37,657 nt of DNA from Candidatus Poseidoniales archaeon. GTDB lineage: Archaea > Thermoplasmatota > Poseidoniia > Poseidoniales > Thalassarchaeaceae. Position numbers and translations under genes: made by a program. This document shows, in pieces, positions 19,029-27,449 of the stretch. The stretch is taken from contig QQSB01000034.1 of assembly GCA_003602515.1 (NCBI GenBank), positions 1 to 37,657 on the forward strand, given 5' to 3'. Numbering within the stretch: the stretch's first letter is position 1; each line of letters opens with the position of its first letter. The notes under the pieces are model-generated. The model had not been told where the DNA came from and searched no databases. It saw only the letters and a program-made list of their open reading frames with translations.

Positions 19029-21302
19029 ATGTTTAGACTTCAGGCAGATTATGAGACCGCTGGTGACCAGCAGCAGGCTATTGACCAGTTAGTCGAGCAA
19101 CTGAACGAGGGACAGGAAAGATGCGTCCTACTTGGTGTGACTGGGTCGGGGAAGACCTTCGCAATGGCCAAGGTCATTGAGGAGTTACAACTTCCGACAT
19201 TGATTCTTTCCCATAACAAGACGCTGGCACGACAGATCTGGCAAGAGATGTCAGGACTTTTCCCGGAAAACTCGGTTGAGTACTTCGTCAGCTACTACGA
19301 CTACTACCAACCAGAGGCGTACATCCCCGGTCGAGACCTGTACATCGACAAGGAGCTCCAGATGAACGAACGCATCGAACAGGAGAGGTTCTCGACAGTA
19401 GCCTCTCTGGTTTCTAGGCCTGATGTCATCACGGTAGGAACCGTCTCGACGATCTACGGCCTCAACCCACCCGAGGTATTCCAGCAGAATCACCTCAGAC
19501 TTCACGTTGGCCAGAAGGCAGACCCTCAGGAAGTCGTCAGAGGCCTTGTCGATCTGCAGTATAGGAGGACGACCGGTGAGATTGCCAGAGGTGATGTCCG
19601 TCTCAGGGGCGAGGTTCTTGACGTATGGATGCCTAGTAGAGACGACCCCCTTAGAGTAAGGTTCGGTTGGGATGGGATTGAGAGAATACAAGTCTGCGAG
19701 GCAGTCTCATGGGAACCCCTGGATGACTTCGAAGAGGCTTGGATCCATCCTAGAGAGTTCTACATGACAAGCGAAGAGAGATTCAATCAGGCGCTAGAGG
19801 ACATTGAGCACGAATTGGACACGAGAGTGGACTGGTTCGATTCAAATGATGGTGGTTTGGAGGCACACAGGCTCGAACAGAGAACGAGGTTCGACCTGGA
19901 AATGCTGAATGAAGTTGGGTCATGCAAGGGTGTGGAAAACTATTCCATGCACTTCGATGGACGAACCAGAGGAGAGAGGTCTTACTGCCTTCTAGACTTC
20001 TTCGCAAGCAATGCAGAGCAATTCCATGGTGATTCGGAAAGATACCTGGTCATCATGGATGAATCTCACGTCACACTCCCCCAGGTTGGAGGCATGTATG
20101 GCGGGGATTTCTCGAGGAAGAAGAACTTGGTCGACCATGGATTCAGGTTACCTTCTGCATATGACAATCGTCCGCTCCGAGTTGATGAGTTTCAAGATCT
20201 GATTCCCCAGATGTTGTATGTCAGTGCGACTCCTGGCGAGAGGGAGCTGAGGCACCTGGCGGAGATTACGGGACAAGAAGTCCCCGAGGGGCTAATTCAT
20301 GTTGATAGTGGAGGAGGGGCTAAGAAGTCCGAAATCGGGAAACCCAAATCGAAGCATAGTATGGAGGAATTGCTAGGTGAGATAGACGGAATAGCAAAGA
20401 TGGAGATTCGCCCAACGGGCCTTCTAGACCCTGGGATAGAAGTTAGGTCGACCGAAGGTCAGGTCCAGGACCTGCTAAGCGAAATCGGAGATCGAGTTAG
20501 CCGTGATCAGAGGGTTCTCGTCACCGTAATGACGATCAAGTTTGCAGAAGAAGTCGCAGAGTACTTGGAGAGAATGGGAGTCAAGGCGCACTACCTTCAT
20601 AGTGAGATTGACACGCTAGAGCGTACAGAGATAATCAAGGCCCTAAGGTTAGGTCTGATTGACGTGGTAGTTGGCATCAATTTGCTGAGGGAGGGGCTGG
20701 ACATTCCCGAAGTCTCCTTAGTTGCAATCTTCGATGCTGACAAGCAGGGTTTCCTCAGGAACGAACGATCGTTGCTACAGACGATTGGAAGGGCTTCTAG
20801 GAATGTGGATGGATCCGTTATTCTCTATGCAGACTCGATCTCCCCGGCAATGGAGGCTGCAATAAGCCAGACCGTGAGAAGAAGATCCCTACAGAGAAAG
20901 CACAACGAAGATAATGGAATCGTGCCACAGACCATCCAGAAGGCTCTTCCAGAAATGGGAGCCGAGATGGAAGACCTCCTCTCAGGTGTTGCTGGAACGG
21001 GTAGCAGCGGCGGTAGGAGAATGGTCGCCAAGCCCCCGGGGAAGAAGGGTTTGGAGGGTCTCGCCAAAAGATTCGGATTGGGTGCAGGGGTTTGGAATTC
21101 TTCGGATTCCGTACTCGAGAATGTGAGCCAGCCGGAGTGGATCGGGGATCCTGAAGGATTGACGGAAGATCAGAGTGAAGATCAGTCGACCCTCATTTCG
21201 AGGTTGGAGAAGGAGATGAAGCAGGCTGCTGATAGGCTTGACTTCGAGAGAGCAGCTAACCTAAGGGACAGGATATTCAATCTCCAGAATGCGACCAATT
21301 GA
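19029..21302 (+). CDS. uvrB: Excinuclease ABC subunit B
   Basis: LLGVTGSGKTFAMAKVIE, SYYDYYQPEAYIPGRDLYIDKE, YVSATPGERE, IRPTGLLDP, GINLLREGLDIPEVSLVAIFDADKQGFLRNERSLLQTIGRASRN, C-terminal UVR motif. Confidence 0.97.
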   Translation: MFRLQADYETAGDQQQAIDQLVEQLNEGQERCVLLGVTGSGKTFAMAKVIEELQLPTLILSHNKTLARQIWQEMSGLFPENSVEYFVSYYDYYQPEAYIPGRDLYIDKELQMNERIEQERFSTVASLVSRPDVITVGTVSTIYGLNPPEVFQQNHLRLHVGQKADPQEVVRGLVDLQYRRTTGEIARGDVRLRGEVLDVWMPSRDDPLRVRFGWDGIERIQVCEAVSWEPLDDFEEAWIHPREFYMTSEERFNQALEDIEHELDTRVDWFDSNDGGLEAHRLEQRTRFDLEMLNEVGSCKGVENYSMHFDGRTRGERSYCLLDFFASNAEQFHGDSERYLVIMDESHVTLPQVGGMYGGDFSRKKNLVDHGFRLPSAYDNRPLRVDEFQDLIPQMLYVSATPGERELRHLAEITGQEVPEGLIHVDSGGGAKKSEIGKPKSKHSMEELLGEIDGIAKMEIRPTGLLDPGIEVRSTEGQVQDLLSEIGDRVSRDQRVLVTVMTIKFAEEVAEYLERMGVKAHYLHSEIDTLERTEIIKALRLGLIDVVVGINLLREGLDIPEVSLVAIFDADKQGFLRNERSLLQTIGRASRNVDGSVILYADSISPAMEAAISQTVRRRSLQRKHNEDNGIVPQTIQKALPEMGAEMEDLLSGVAGTGSSGGRRMVAKPPGKKGLEGLAKRFGLGAGVWNSSDSVLENVSQPEWIGDPEGLTEDQSEDQSTLISRLEKEMKQAADRLDFERAANLRDRIFNLQNATN

Positions 21303-21308
21303 AGCCAA

Positions 21309-22319
21309 GTGTCCAGTGCGGTTCCCATGGACGGATACTCGCGGGATGACTTTGACGTCCCAGTAGAGGACTATGACTTCTCTAGAGTATCCGACGTTCG
21401 CACTCTGATAGACCAGATGGGCAGGGCTGGTGGTTTCACGGCATCTAAGTTGTCTCGTGCTAGGGATATTCTGAGTAAGGCGATTTCTAAATCCGATAGC
21501 GATGGGAATCTCAATTGGCTTTCTTTCCCAGCCTGTCTGTGCGCTACAGGAACCAGGGGATTCTTCGTAGAAGCACTGAAGAGAAGGGCGTACAACGTTG
21601 TGGTCACCACCTGTGGAACTCTTGATCACGATATAGCAAGGGCATTCAGAGACTACTTCCACGGCGATTTCAGCCTAGATGACATTGCCTTGGGCAGGGA
21701 AGGTCTGAACAGACTGGGCAACGTAGTAATTCCTAACGAATGCTATGGAGAGATACTGGAGAAGGTCCTTCTGCCTTGGCTAAGTGAGATTGAGGATGAG
21801 AGGAAGGCGAAGGACAGCACCAATCCCTGGAGGGGATTCGGATCGGTGGAGCTTTGCTGGGCAATAGGAGACAGGATAGAAGACCAAAGCTCACTATTGT
21901 ACTGGGCCGCAAAGAACAGAATTCCGATGGTCATCCCAGGCATAACTGATGGATCAATAGGTTCGCAATTATTCATGCACAGACAAAGAAGCCCCGATTT
22001 CATGGTGGACGTTCTAGCAGATGAGCAGATTCTATCTGACCTGATTTGGACAGCGAGCGAGAGTCATGGACTGATGATTGGAGGGGGAATCTCGAAGCAT
22101 CACGTAATCTGGTGGAACCAATTCAGGGAGGATTCGGGGATGGATTCGGCTGTTTCAATTACAACTGCACCGGAATATGATGGTTCACTATCTGGTGCTA
22201 GGCTAAAGGAAGCGATTTCTTGGGGAAAGATTAGACCTGAGGCGGAGCAGATAGTCGTCGAGGGTGAAGCTAGCCTAATCCTCCCACTTCTAGGTTCTGA
22301 TCTGTTTGGAAGCGATTAG
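21309..22319 (+). CDS. dys: Deoxyhypusine synthase
   Basis: GRAGGFTASKLSRARDIL, VVTTCGTLDHDIARAF, IPMVIPGITDGSIGSQL, MIGGGISKHHVIWWNQFREDSGMDSAVSITTAPEYDGSLSGA. Confidence 0.94.
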   Translation: MSSAVPMDGYSRDDFDVPVEDYDFSRVSDVRTLIDQMGRAGGFTASKLSRARDILSKAISKSDSDGNLNWLSFPACLCATGTRGFFVEALKRRAYNVVVTTCGTLDHDIARAFRDYFHGDFSLDDIALGREGLNRLGNVVIPNECYGEILEKVLLPWLSEIEDERKAKDSTNPWRGFGSVELCWAIGDRIEDQSSLLYWAAKNRIPMVIPGITDGSIGSQLFMHRQRSPDFMVDVLADEQILSDLIWTASESHGLMIGGGISKHHVIWWNQFREDSGMDSAVSITTAPEYDGSLSGARLKEAISWGKIRPEAEQIVVEGEASLILPLLGSDLFGSD

Positions 22320-22358
22320 AAGCGCGCCGGAGAAACGGCTATTAGTCTGCTTTTTCTG

Positions 22359-22550
22359 ATGGGTGATATGTCAGTTAGAGAAAAGATTCAGGACATGATA
22401 AACGAATTGACCGAAGCTCTCGGCGACGCTGAGAAGCATGACTCTGGGAATAATGCCGCTGGAACTAGAATTCGGAAGGTTATGCAGACTTGCAAAGGTC
22501 TTGCACAGGAAGTCAGGGTGAAGGTTCAGGGCGACAAAAACTCACGTTGA
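22359..22550 (+). CDS. Histone H1/Hc1-like small protein
   Basis: 63 aa; MSVREKIQDMINELTEALGDAEKHDSGNNAAGTRIRKVMQTCKGLAQEVRVKVQGDKNSR resembles Hc1-type (K)GNxAAGTRxRKxxQxxKxLAQExRxxxQ; start may be Met 22368. Confidence 0.7.
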   Translation: MGDMSVREKIQDMINELTEALGDAEKHDSGNNAAGTRIRKVMQTCKGLAQEVRVKVQGDKNSR

Positions 22551-22551
22551 G

Positions 22552-23223
22552 TTACTTTGCGCTGGCAATCATTTCCATCAGAGAGACTCTCATTGGAACC
22601 AATGGGTGCCAACCTTCTCCTCCAGACATTACCAGGGCATCGTGGATTTTGCTTAGGTCTGGTCTTTCTTCAATCTCCGAATGTAGCCCCCTTACTGGGC
22701 TGGGTACTTCGGACAAAGATTCAATGGTATGTGAATGGTTGATTGAATGATTGTAACGCTCCCATAGTATTCTGATTTCATCTGTTACGTCGCTCATCTC
22801 CCAAGCTCTTCTGCCGCAGATAGAATAGTTTCCAATTGGCAATTTTTCTCCCTCACTAAGGCAAATTGTAGAAATAGCGTCAACTACATCCCTTACGTTT
22901 ACCCAGAATCTTATCTTGGCTTCTGGATCTGGCTTTTCTCCATTCATTATTTTCCGAATCCAATCGGCCATGACTCCATTACCCCATTTTCTCCCGCCAT
23001 TTGGGATTATGACATCGGACAGTTCGATTACAATACCCGAACCAGAGGATCTGGATCCAGGGGGGACTATAGCGAAATCGCATCTCTCTTGAGTGTCAAT
23101 CTGAATGGTTATTTCTGCCTTCTCTGGCTCGGCAACGAGTTCCGCTCCAGCCCTCTCCAGTCTTTCCTCTAGGGCTTCTCTTAGTCCGTCTGATGAACCT
23201 GAAACATGCACGCTTTTAGGCAT
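22552..23223 (-). CDS. Divergent NAD-dependent epimerase/dehydratase (extended SDR)-like protein, shortened
   Basis: 223 aa; IRFWVNVRDVVDAISTICL and GNYSICGRRAWEMSDVTDEIRI resemble the C-terminal half of SDR epimerases; only a degenerate N-terminal nucleotide-binding region (VHVSGSSDGLREAL). Confidence 0.6.
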   Translation of the reverse strand: MPKSVHVSGSSDGLREALEERLERAGAELVAEPEKAEITIQIDTQERCDFAIVPPGSRSSGSGIVIELSDVIIPNGGRKWGNGVMADWIRKIMNGEKPDPEAKIRFWVNVRDVVDAISTICLSEGEKLPIGNYSICGRRAWEMSDVTDEIRILWERYNHSINHSHTIESLSEVPSPVRGLHSEIEERPDLSKIHDALVMSGGEGWHPLVPMRVSLMEMIASAK

Positions 23224-23236
23224 GGAAACGCATCTT

Positions 23237-24763
23237 TTAGTTGGCTTCGATAGTCTTAGACGTGAAGTTTAGCAGTGCTTCCCTAAGAATATCTACAATC
23301 ATATCTATCTCCTGGGAGGTTATTCCGAAGTGAGGAGTGAATCTTAGAGCATTCTGGCCCCCGTGGATTACGCCGAGCCCATTGTTCCTGCACCACTCTT
23401 CGACGAATCCGAATCCTATCACAGGGAGTTTGTCTGGATCTAATTCTGCGCAAAGAAGGAGGCCAGTTCCTTGGACCTCGGTAATCGTGCCTGGCATCTC
23501 TTCTGCGAGTGCTCTCAATTTAGCAACGAATTCAACGCCTCTTTCCTTGATATTATTTCTCAATTCTGGGGTTACTCGATCAAGGACTGAGACTGCGGTT
23601 TCCAAAGCTCTTGGATTCGTAGTCATAGTATTGCCATAAATTCCTACGACGTACAATTCAGCGGCTCTCTCAGAGAGACCAACTACTGAGAGTGGGTATT
23701 GGCCCGCATTGAGAGCCTTCGACCAGGTCTCCATGTCAGGGACCAAACAGTCCTCGAAGCCATCGTAATCAACTATGCTAAGGCATCCTTGACCCCTCAG
23801 TCCTGCTTGGATTGAGTCGACGATTAGCATACTCCCATGCTCGGTACATAGAGTTCTGGCGAGATCATAGAATTCTCTCGTTACGCATAGCCCAGGATTG
23901 CCCTCGCCCATCACTGGTTCCAGTGCCATGAATTCAATGAAGAAGCCCTCTTCATCCGCTCGTTCAAAGGTAGATCTTAGAGAGTCTAGATCGTTGCTTG
24001 GTACGAAGATAACGTTATCCCTCTCACGGAATGAGGCTAGATTCTTCTCATACTTCTCGCTGCACGAGTCTGAAATCTGAGCGGGTCTGTGTGTCCTTCC
24101 ATGGAAGGCCTCGACTAGCGCCAGCATCTTGGTTGGCTTACCCTCGTGCTTTCCGCCCTTGCCAGTAACTCTGAGAGTGTTCGCATCTGCAATTCGTATG
24201 GAGATTGTAACAGATTCTGAACCGCTATTCAAACAGACGAATCTGGAGAATGGGCAACTTCCCCTAGTATGCCCCACTTCCTTCCTAAGTCGTTCAGAGA
24301 GTCTCTTCTGGCTGAAAGAAGGCGTCATGACATTGGCCATGACCCAATTCTGCTGCATTGATTGAATTATGTCATCGGGCCCATGTCCCATTCCAAGCAT
24401 TCCATATCCGCCGTTATCGTGGAGAACAGCACCATGAGAGGTGATTATCCAGGGTCCTCGAGCAGCGATTGCGACGTATGGATTTACAGTGGCGGCAGAA
24501 TAGAAATTGACATAATCCGATTGGAGATATGCGACCAAATCGCCCTCTTTCATAGAAAATAGTTCATCCCCCATGTCGTTGATTAGACTCTGGAAGTTTT
24601 CAGTTGCCTCCTCAATAGCCCGACTTAGGGACGGATCAGTCTCTAAGAAATCAGAGATAACTGAGTCCTTTAGGCCGTTGGTCTGAGCTTTCCCGGTTCG
24701 AGAGCGGATTTCGGCAAGAGAAGCTAGTTTGTCGTCCACGTGCATGGCAGAGGAGCGATGCAC
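23237..24763 (-). CDS. Class III PLP-dependent aminotransferase
   Basis: GYGMLGMGHGP, FVCLNSGSESVTISIRIA, VEAFHGRTHRP, EPVMGEGN, LIVDSIQAGLRGQG, PDMETWSKAL, YGNTMTTNPRALETA, ALRFTPHFGIT; likely start is the later Met (MHVDDKLA). Confidence 0.9.
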   Translation of the reverse strand: MHRSSAMHVDDKLASLAEIRSRTGKAQTNGLKDSVISDFLETDPSLSRAIEEATENFQSLINDMGDELFSMKEGDLVAYLQSDYVNFYSAATVNPYVAIAARGPWIITSHGAVLHDNGGYGMLGMGHGPDDIIQSMQQNWVMANVMTPSFSQKRLSERLRKEVGHTRGSCPFSRFVCLNSGSESVTISIRIADANTLRVTGKGGKHEGKPTKMLALVEAFHGRTHRPAQISDSCSEKYEKNLASFRERDNVIFVPSNDLDSLRSTFERADEEGFFIEFMALEPVMGEGNPGLCVTREFYDLARTLCTEHGSMLIVDSIQAGLRGQGCLSIVDYDGFEDCLVPDMETWSKALNAGQYPLSVVGLSERAAELYVVGIYGNTMTTNPRALETAVSVLDRVTPELRNNIKERGVEFVAKLRALAEEMPGTITEVQGTGLLLCAELDPDKLPVIGFGFVEEWCRNNGLGVIHGGQNALRFTPHFGITSQEIDMIVDILREALLNFTSKTIEAN

Positions 24764-24829
24764 ATCAACATTCTCCGTAAACGGTCTGAGTTCGAGAAAA
24801 TAACTGGCGAAAAATGAAAACTCGCTTTT

Positions 24830-24915
24830 CTGATAATCATATTAAAAATTAAACTAAAATTAATTTTCTAATTGAAAAATTCATTACTAAAAAAAAATTT
24901 CAATTGGATTATCAG
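24830..24915. repeat. AT-rich intergenic island bounded by 9-bp inverted repeat CTGATAATC / GATTATCAG
   Basis: CTGATAATC at 24830-24838 and its exact reverse complement at 24907-24915, flanking very AT-rich sequence between divergent genes. Confidence 0.6.
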
Positions 24916-25001
24916 TCTTGATTAACGAATAATATAAGTGCCACTCCATTGTCTGAGGCTTTGGAGAAGCACGGGGGATGCGCTCTCGCTGAGGGAGAGA
25001 A

Positions 25002-25589
25002 ATGGTAGAGGATTACGAAATACAGGAAATGATACACAGAGATGTCTATGTTGGAGAAAAACACGTGGGAGTGGTGGTTGGCGAGAGATTCCACCCCAGG
25101 GACGAGTTCGTGCGATCTCTGAGGATCAAAGTGGAAGACGAAGTTGCTACTGAATTCATGAGGAAGCCTGCGGATTTGGCGCCTCTAGCCAAAGAGTTGG
25201 TTCACAGCATTAGACCAGACGGGGGGATAAAGCTTTCAAAATCAATGAGGGAATTGCAGAGAAGATGGAGGAACACGGTTAGGATCCAAGAGGATCTCTA
25301 TGCTCCGGATGAGTTGTTGGACAGAGCAGTGCTGGATAATGATGGCATGGATATCGGAAATGTTGTTGAGTTAATCAAAATAAAGCGTACATACAAGGGT
25401 CTCCTAGTGAAGCCTCATTTCATGGTTAGAGCCAGGCATGGCCTTCCAGAGACAATAGCCGTACCTTGTGGGCAATTGGCCAAGACCACATCCAGACTGG
25501 ATGAAGTCATTCTGAAGTGCACCTTTTCCAGGTTGGTGACTCTGCCCAGTTTCCTGAAATTGAATGGCGAAGACTACGAAGAAGAGTGA
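25002..25589 (+). CDS. Conserved hypothetical, possible PRC-barrel-like protein
   Basis: 195 aa; DVYVGEKHVGVVVGER and VLDNDGMDIGNVVELIKIKR resemble PRC-barrel strands. Confidence 0.55.
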   Translation: MVEDYEIQEMIHRDVYVGEKHVGVVVGERFHPRDEFVRSLRIKVEDEVATEFMRKPADLAPLAKELVHSIRPDGGIKLSKSMRELQRRWRNTVRIQEDLYAPDELLDRAVLDNDGMDIGNVVELIKIKRTYKGLLVKPHFMVRARHGLPETIAVPCGQLAKTTSRLDEVILKCTFSRLVTLPSFLKLNGEDYEEE

Positions 25590-25642
25590 GTGAAGCCTTG
25601 AGTAGCCTTCAAATCACAATCACATGTGCCGATGTTGCTTAA

Positions 25643-25720
25643 GGGCGCGTAGCTTAGTTTGGCTGGAGCACCCGGCTGATAACCGGGAGGTCACAGGTTC
25701 AAATCCTGTCGTGCCCACCA
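25643..25720 (+). tRNA. tRNA-Ile (GAT anticodon), CCA encoded
   Basis: GGGCGCG acceptor pairing CGTGCCC, anticodon stem CCCGG-CTGATAA-CCGGG, T arm ACAGG-TTCAAAT-CCTGT, A + CCA 3' end. Confidence 0.96.
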
Positions 25721-25730
25721 AAATTCATCA

Positions 25731-25746
25731 TTTTCTGTTTTTGTTA
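25731..25746 (+). terminator. Possible T-rich terminator after tRNA-Ile
   Basis: ttttctgtttttgtta 10 nt downstream of the tRNA 3' end; archaeal termination is often at oligo-T. Confidence 0.4.
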
Positions 25747-25790
25747 GTGATAAGAAGCATCATGAAGGGACTGCCTTTCCCTGTCCTCAA

Positions 25791-26738
25791 ATGCCTGTCC
25801 TTAGCGGTGCCTCAGGCGCTGGGATTGCTGAGAAACTAGCTCCAATCCTTGACATGGAGCACGTGGCACTGGAGAGTAGGAGATTCCCCGACGGAGAAGC
25901 ATACGTCAGAGTCCCTCCCGAATCAATAGAGTCAGTCAGATCAGAAGCAGTTGTTCTTGTTTCCAATACGTTCCCCGATTCGGGGATCTTGCAGACTCTC
26001 TTACTTCTGGGGGCAATTCGAGACGTTAGGAGGGGGGACCTGTCTAGCTTGAAGGGAGAATGGTCGGGAGATACCGAAGACGTCGGGCCTGGGGTTTTCC
26101 TAGCAATTCCCTACTACGGCTATGCTAGACAAGACAAGCGATTCTCAGCTGGAGAGTCTATTTCCGCGAAAATAGTGACGGAAGTTGTTTCAAAATACTG
26201 TGATGGGATTGCAATTCTGGACCTGCATGCTCCAGAAGTTCTGGATGGGATGGAAGTGCCAATTGAATTCGTCAGCTCGATGCCCGAGATAGCGGAAAGA
26301 CTGCAGAACGGAGTCTCCCCTGACTTCATCCTCAGTCCTGACAAGGGGGCTATCGACAGAGCGACTGAGGTTTCTGGTCTAATCGGGTGCGAGTTTTCAT
26401 ATCTCGAAAAGACCAGGATTGATGCCCACACAATCGAGCACACCCCGAAGGACCTAGACGTCTCTGGCAAGGTCGTGGCGATAGTCGATGACATGATCAG
26501 CACGGGAGGGACGATTTGCAGGGCTAGTGACGCACTGAGAAGGCAGGGTGCCACGGAGGTCCACGCAGCATGTACGCATGGCCTGTTCACTGGGGGGGCG
26601 TTGTCCAGGCTGGCAAATCACGTGGATGGAGTATACACAACAGATTCCCTGCCAAATCCCAGGGCCTGCGTATCCGCAGCACCCGCATTGGCCCGGGGTT
26701 TGAGTAGCCTCATGGAGAAAGTCACTCATAACGGCTGA
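25791..26738 (+). CDS. prs: Ribose-phosphate pyrophosphokinase
   Basis: RRFPDGEAYVRV, IPYYGYARQDKRFSAGESISAKI, ILDLHAPEV, VAIVDDMISTGGTICRAS, HGLFTGGA. Confidence 0.93.
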   Translation: MPVLSGASGAGIAEKLAPILDMEHVALESRRFPDGEAYVRVPPESIESVRSEAVVLVSNTFPDSGILQTLLLLGAIRDVRRGDLSSLKGEWSGDTEDVGPGVFLAIPYYGYARQDKRFSAGESISAKIVTEVVSKYCDGIAILDLHAPEVLDGMEVPIEFVSSMPEIAERLQNGVSPDFILSPDKGAIDRATEVSGLIGCEFSYLEKTRIDAHTIEHTPKDLDVSGKVVAIVDDMISTGGTICRASDALRRQGATEVHAACTHGLFTGGALSRLANHVDGVYTTDSLPNPRACVSAAPALARGLSSLMEKVTHNG

Positions 26739-26756
26739 CTGGAGGCAATACGCTGC

Positions 26757-26764
26757 GTTTATAT
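26757..26764 (+). promoter_or_regulatory. TATA-box-like element upstream of the L7Ae-S28e-L24e genes
   Basis: gtttatat about 45 nt upstream of ATG 26808, with GGAG about 10 nt before the ATG. Confidence 0.4.
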
Positions 26765-26807
26765 CGGTCATGCCGTGCGGCGGCTACTAACACGAGGAGA
26801 TGTTCCA

Positions 26808-27188
26808 ATGAGTGTACATATTGATTTCGAAACACCCCAAGACGTACAAGAGCAAGTTTACGAGATGGTCAAGAGCCTGGGCAAGGATGGCAAGGGCCGG
26901 CTAAAGAAGGGGGCCAACGAGGTCACCAAGTCGGCAGAGAGAGGCACTGCGCAGATGGTCGTCATGGCAGAGAATGTGAATCCAGGGGAGTTGCTCGCAC
27001 ATATCCCGATGATTTGCAAGGAGAAGGAAATTCCATTCATCTACGTTGAGGATCAAGCATACCTGGCTGAGGCCGCTGGGATGAGCACCGGGACCAGGAC
27101 GGCTGCAATCGCGGTAATGCAGGTCGAGAAAGAGGGCATGGATCGATTCAACGAGGTAAAGTCGCACTTCGAGACCCTCTCGTCATGA
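26808..27188 (+). CDS. rpl7ae: Ribosomal protein L7Ae
   Basis: GANEVTKSAERGTAQMVVMAENVNPGELLAHIPMICKEKEIPFIYVEDQAYLAEAAGM; the ORF-track N-terminal extension MRRLLTRGDVP is probably not translated. Confidence 0.95.
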   Translation: MSVHIDFETPQDVQEQVYEMVKSLGKDGKGRLKKGANEVTKSAERGTAQMVVMAENVNPGELLAHIPMICKEKEIPFIYVEDQAYLAEAAGMSTGTRTAAIAVMQVEKEGMDRFNEVKSHFETLSS

Positions 27189-27204
27189 TTTGGAGGTTTG
27201 AGGG

Positions 27205-27447
27205 ATGGCAACCGAAGCATGGCCCGCTGAAGTCGTTGAGATTGTAGGTAGAACGGGCCTAACTGGGGAGGCAATGCAGGTCAAGGTAAGAGTTCTAGAC
27301 TCAGACAACCCTAGAGACGTTGGAAGAATCATCACAAGGAACGTGCTAGGACCTGTAAGAGGCCCTGATCCTGTGACTGGAGAGGCTGGCGACATCCTGA
27401 TGCTAAGAGATACTGGTCGAGAGGCCAGAAGGATAGGCACTAGGTGA
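27205..27447 (+). CDS. rps28e: Ribosomal protein S28e
   Basis: [25 protein letters not shown]...[38 protein letters not shown]. Confidence 0.94.
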   Translation: MATEAWPAEVVEIVGRTGLTGEAMQVKVRVLDSDNPRDVGRIITRNVLGPVRGPDPVTGEAGDILMLRDTGREARRIGTR

Positions 27448-27449
27448 TT

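Noticed and set aside
23237-24763. Aminotransferase with DSIQAG instead of the usual DE[VI]Q[TS]G
   Set aside because: PLP-binding Asp, Gln and the catalytic Lys (METWSKAL) are retained; likely a subfamily variant. A lysine-catabolism link to the ALDH at 1.8 kb was considered but they are 20 kb apart
24938-25153. 71-aa plus-strand ORF upstream of the PRC-like gene
   Set aside because: Out of frame with the better-supported 195-aa gene, biased composition, no motif
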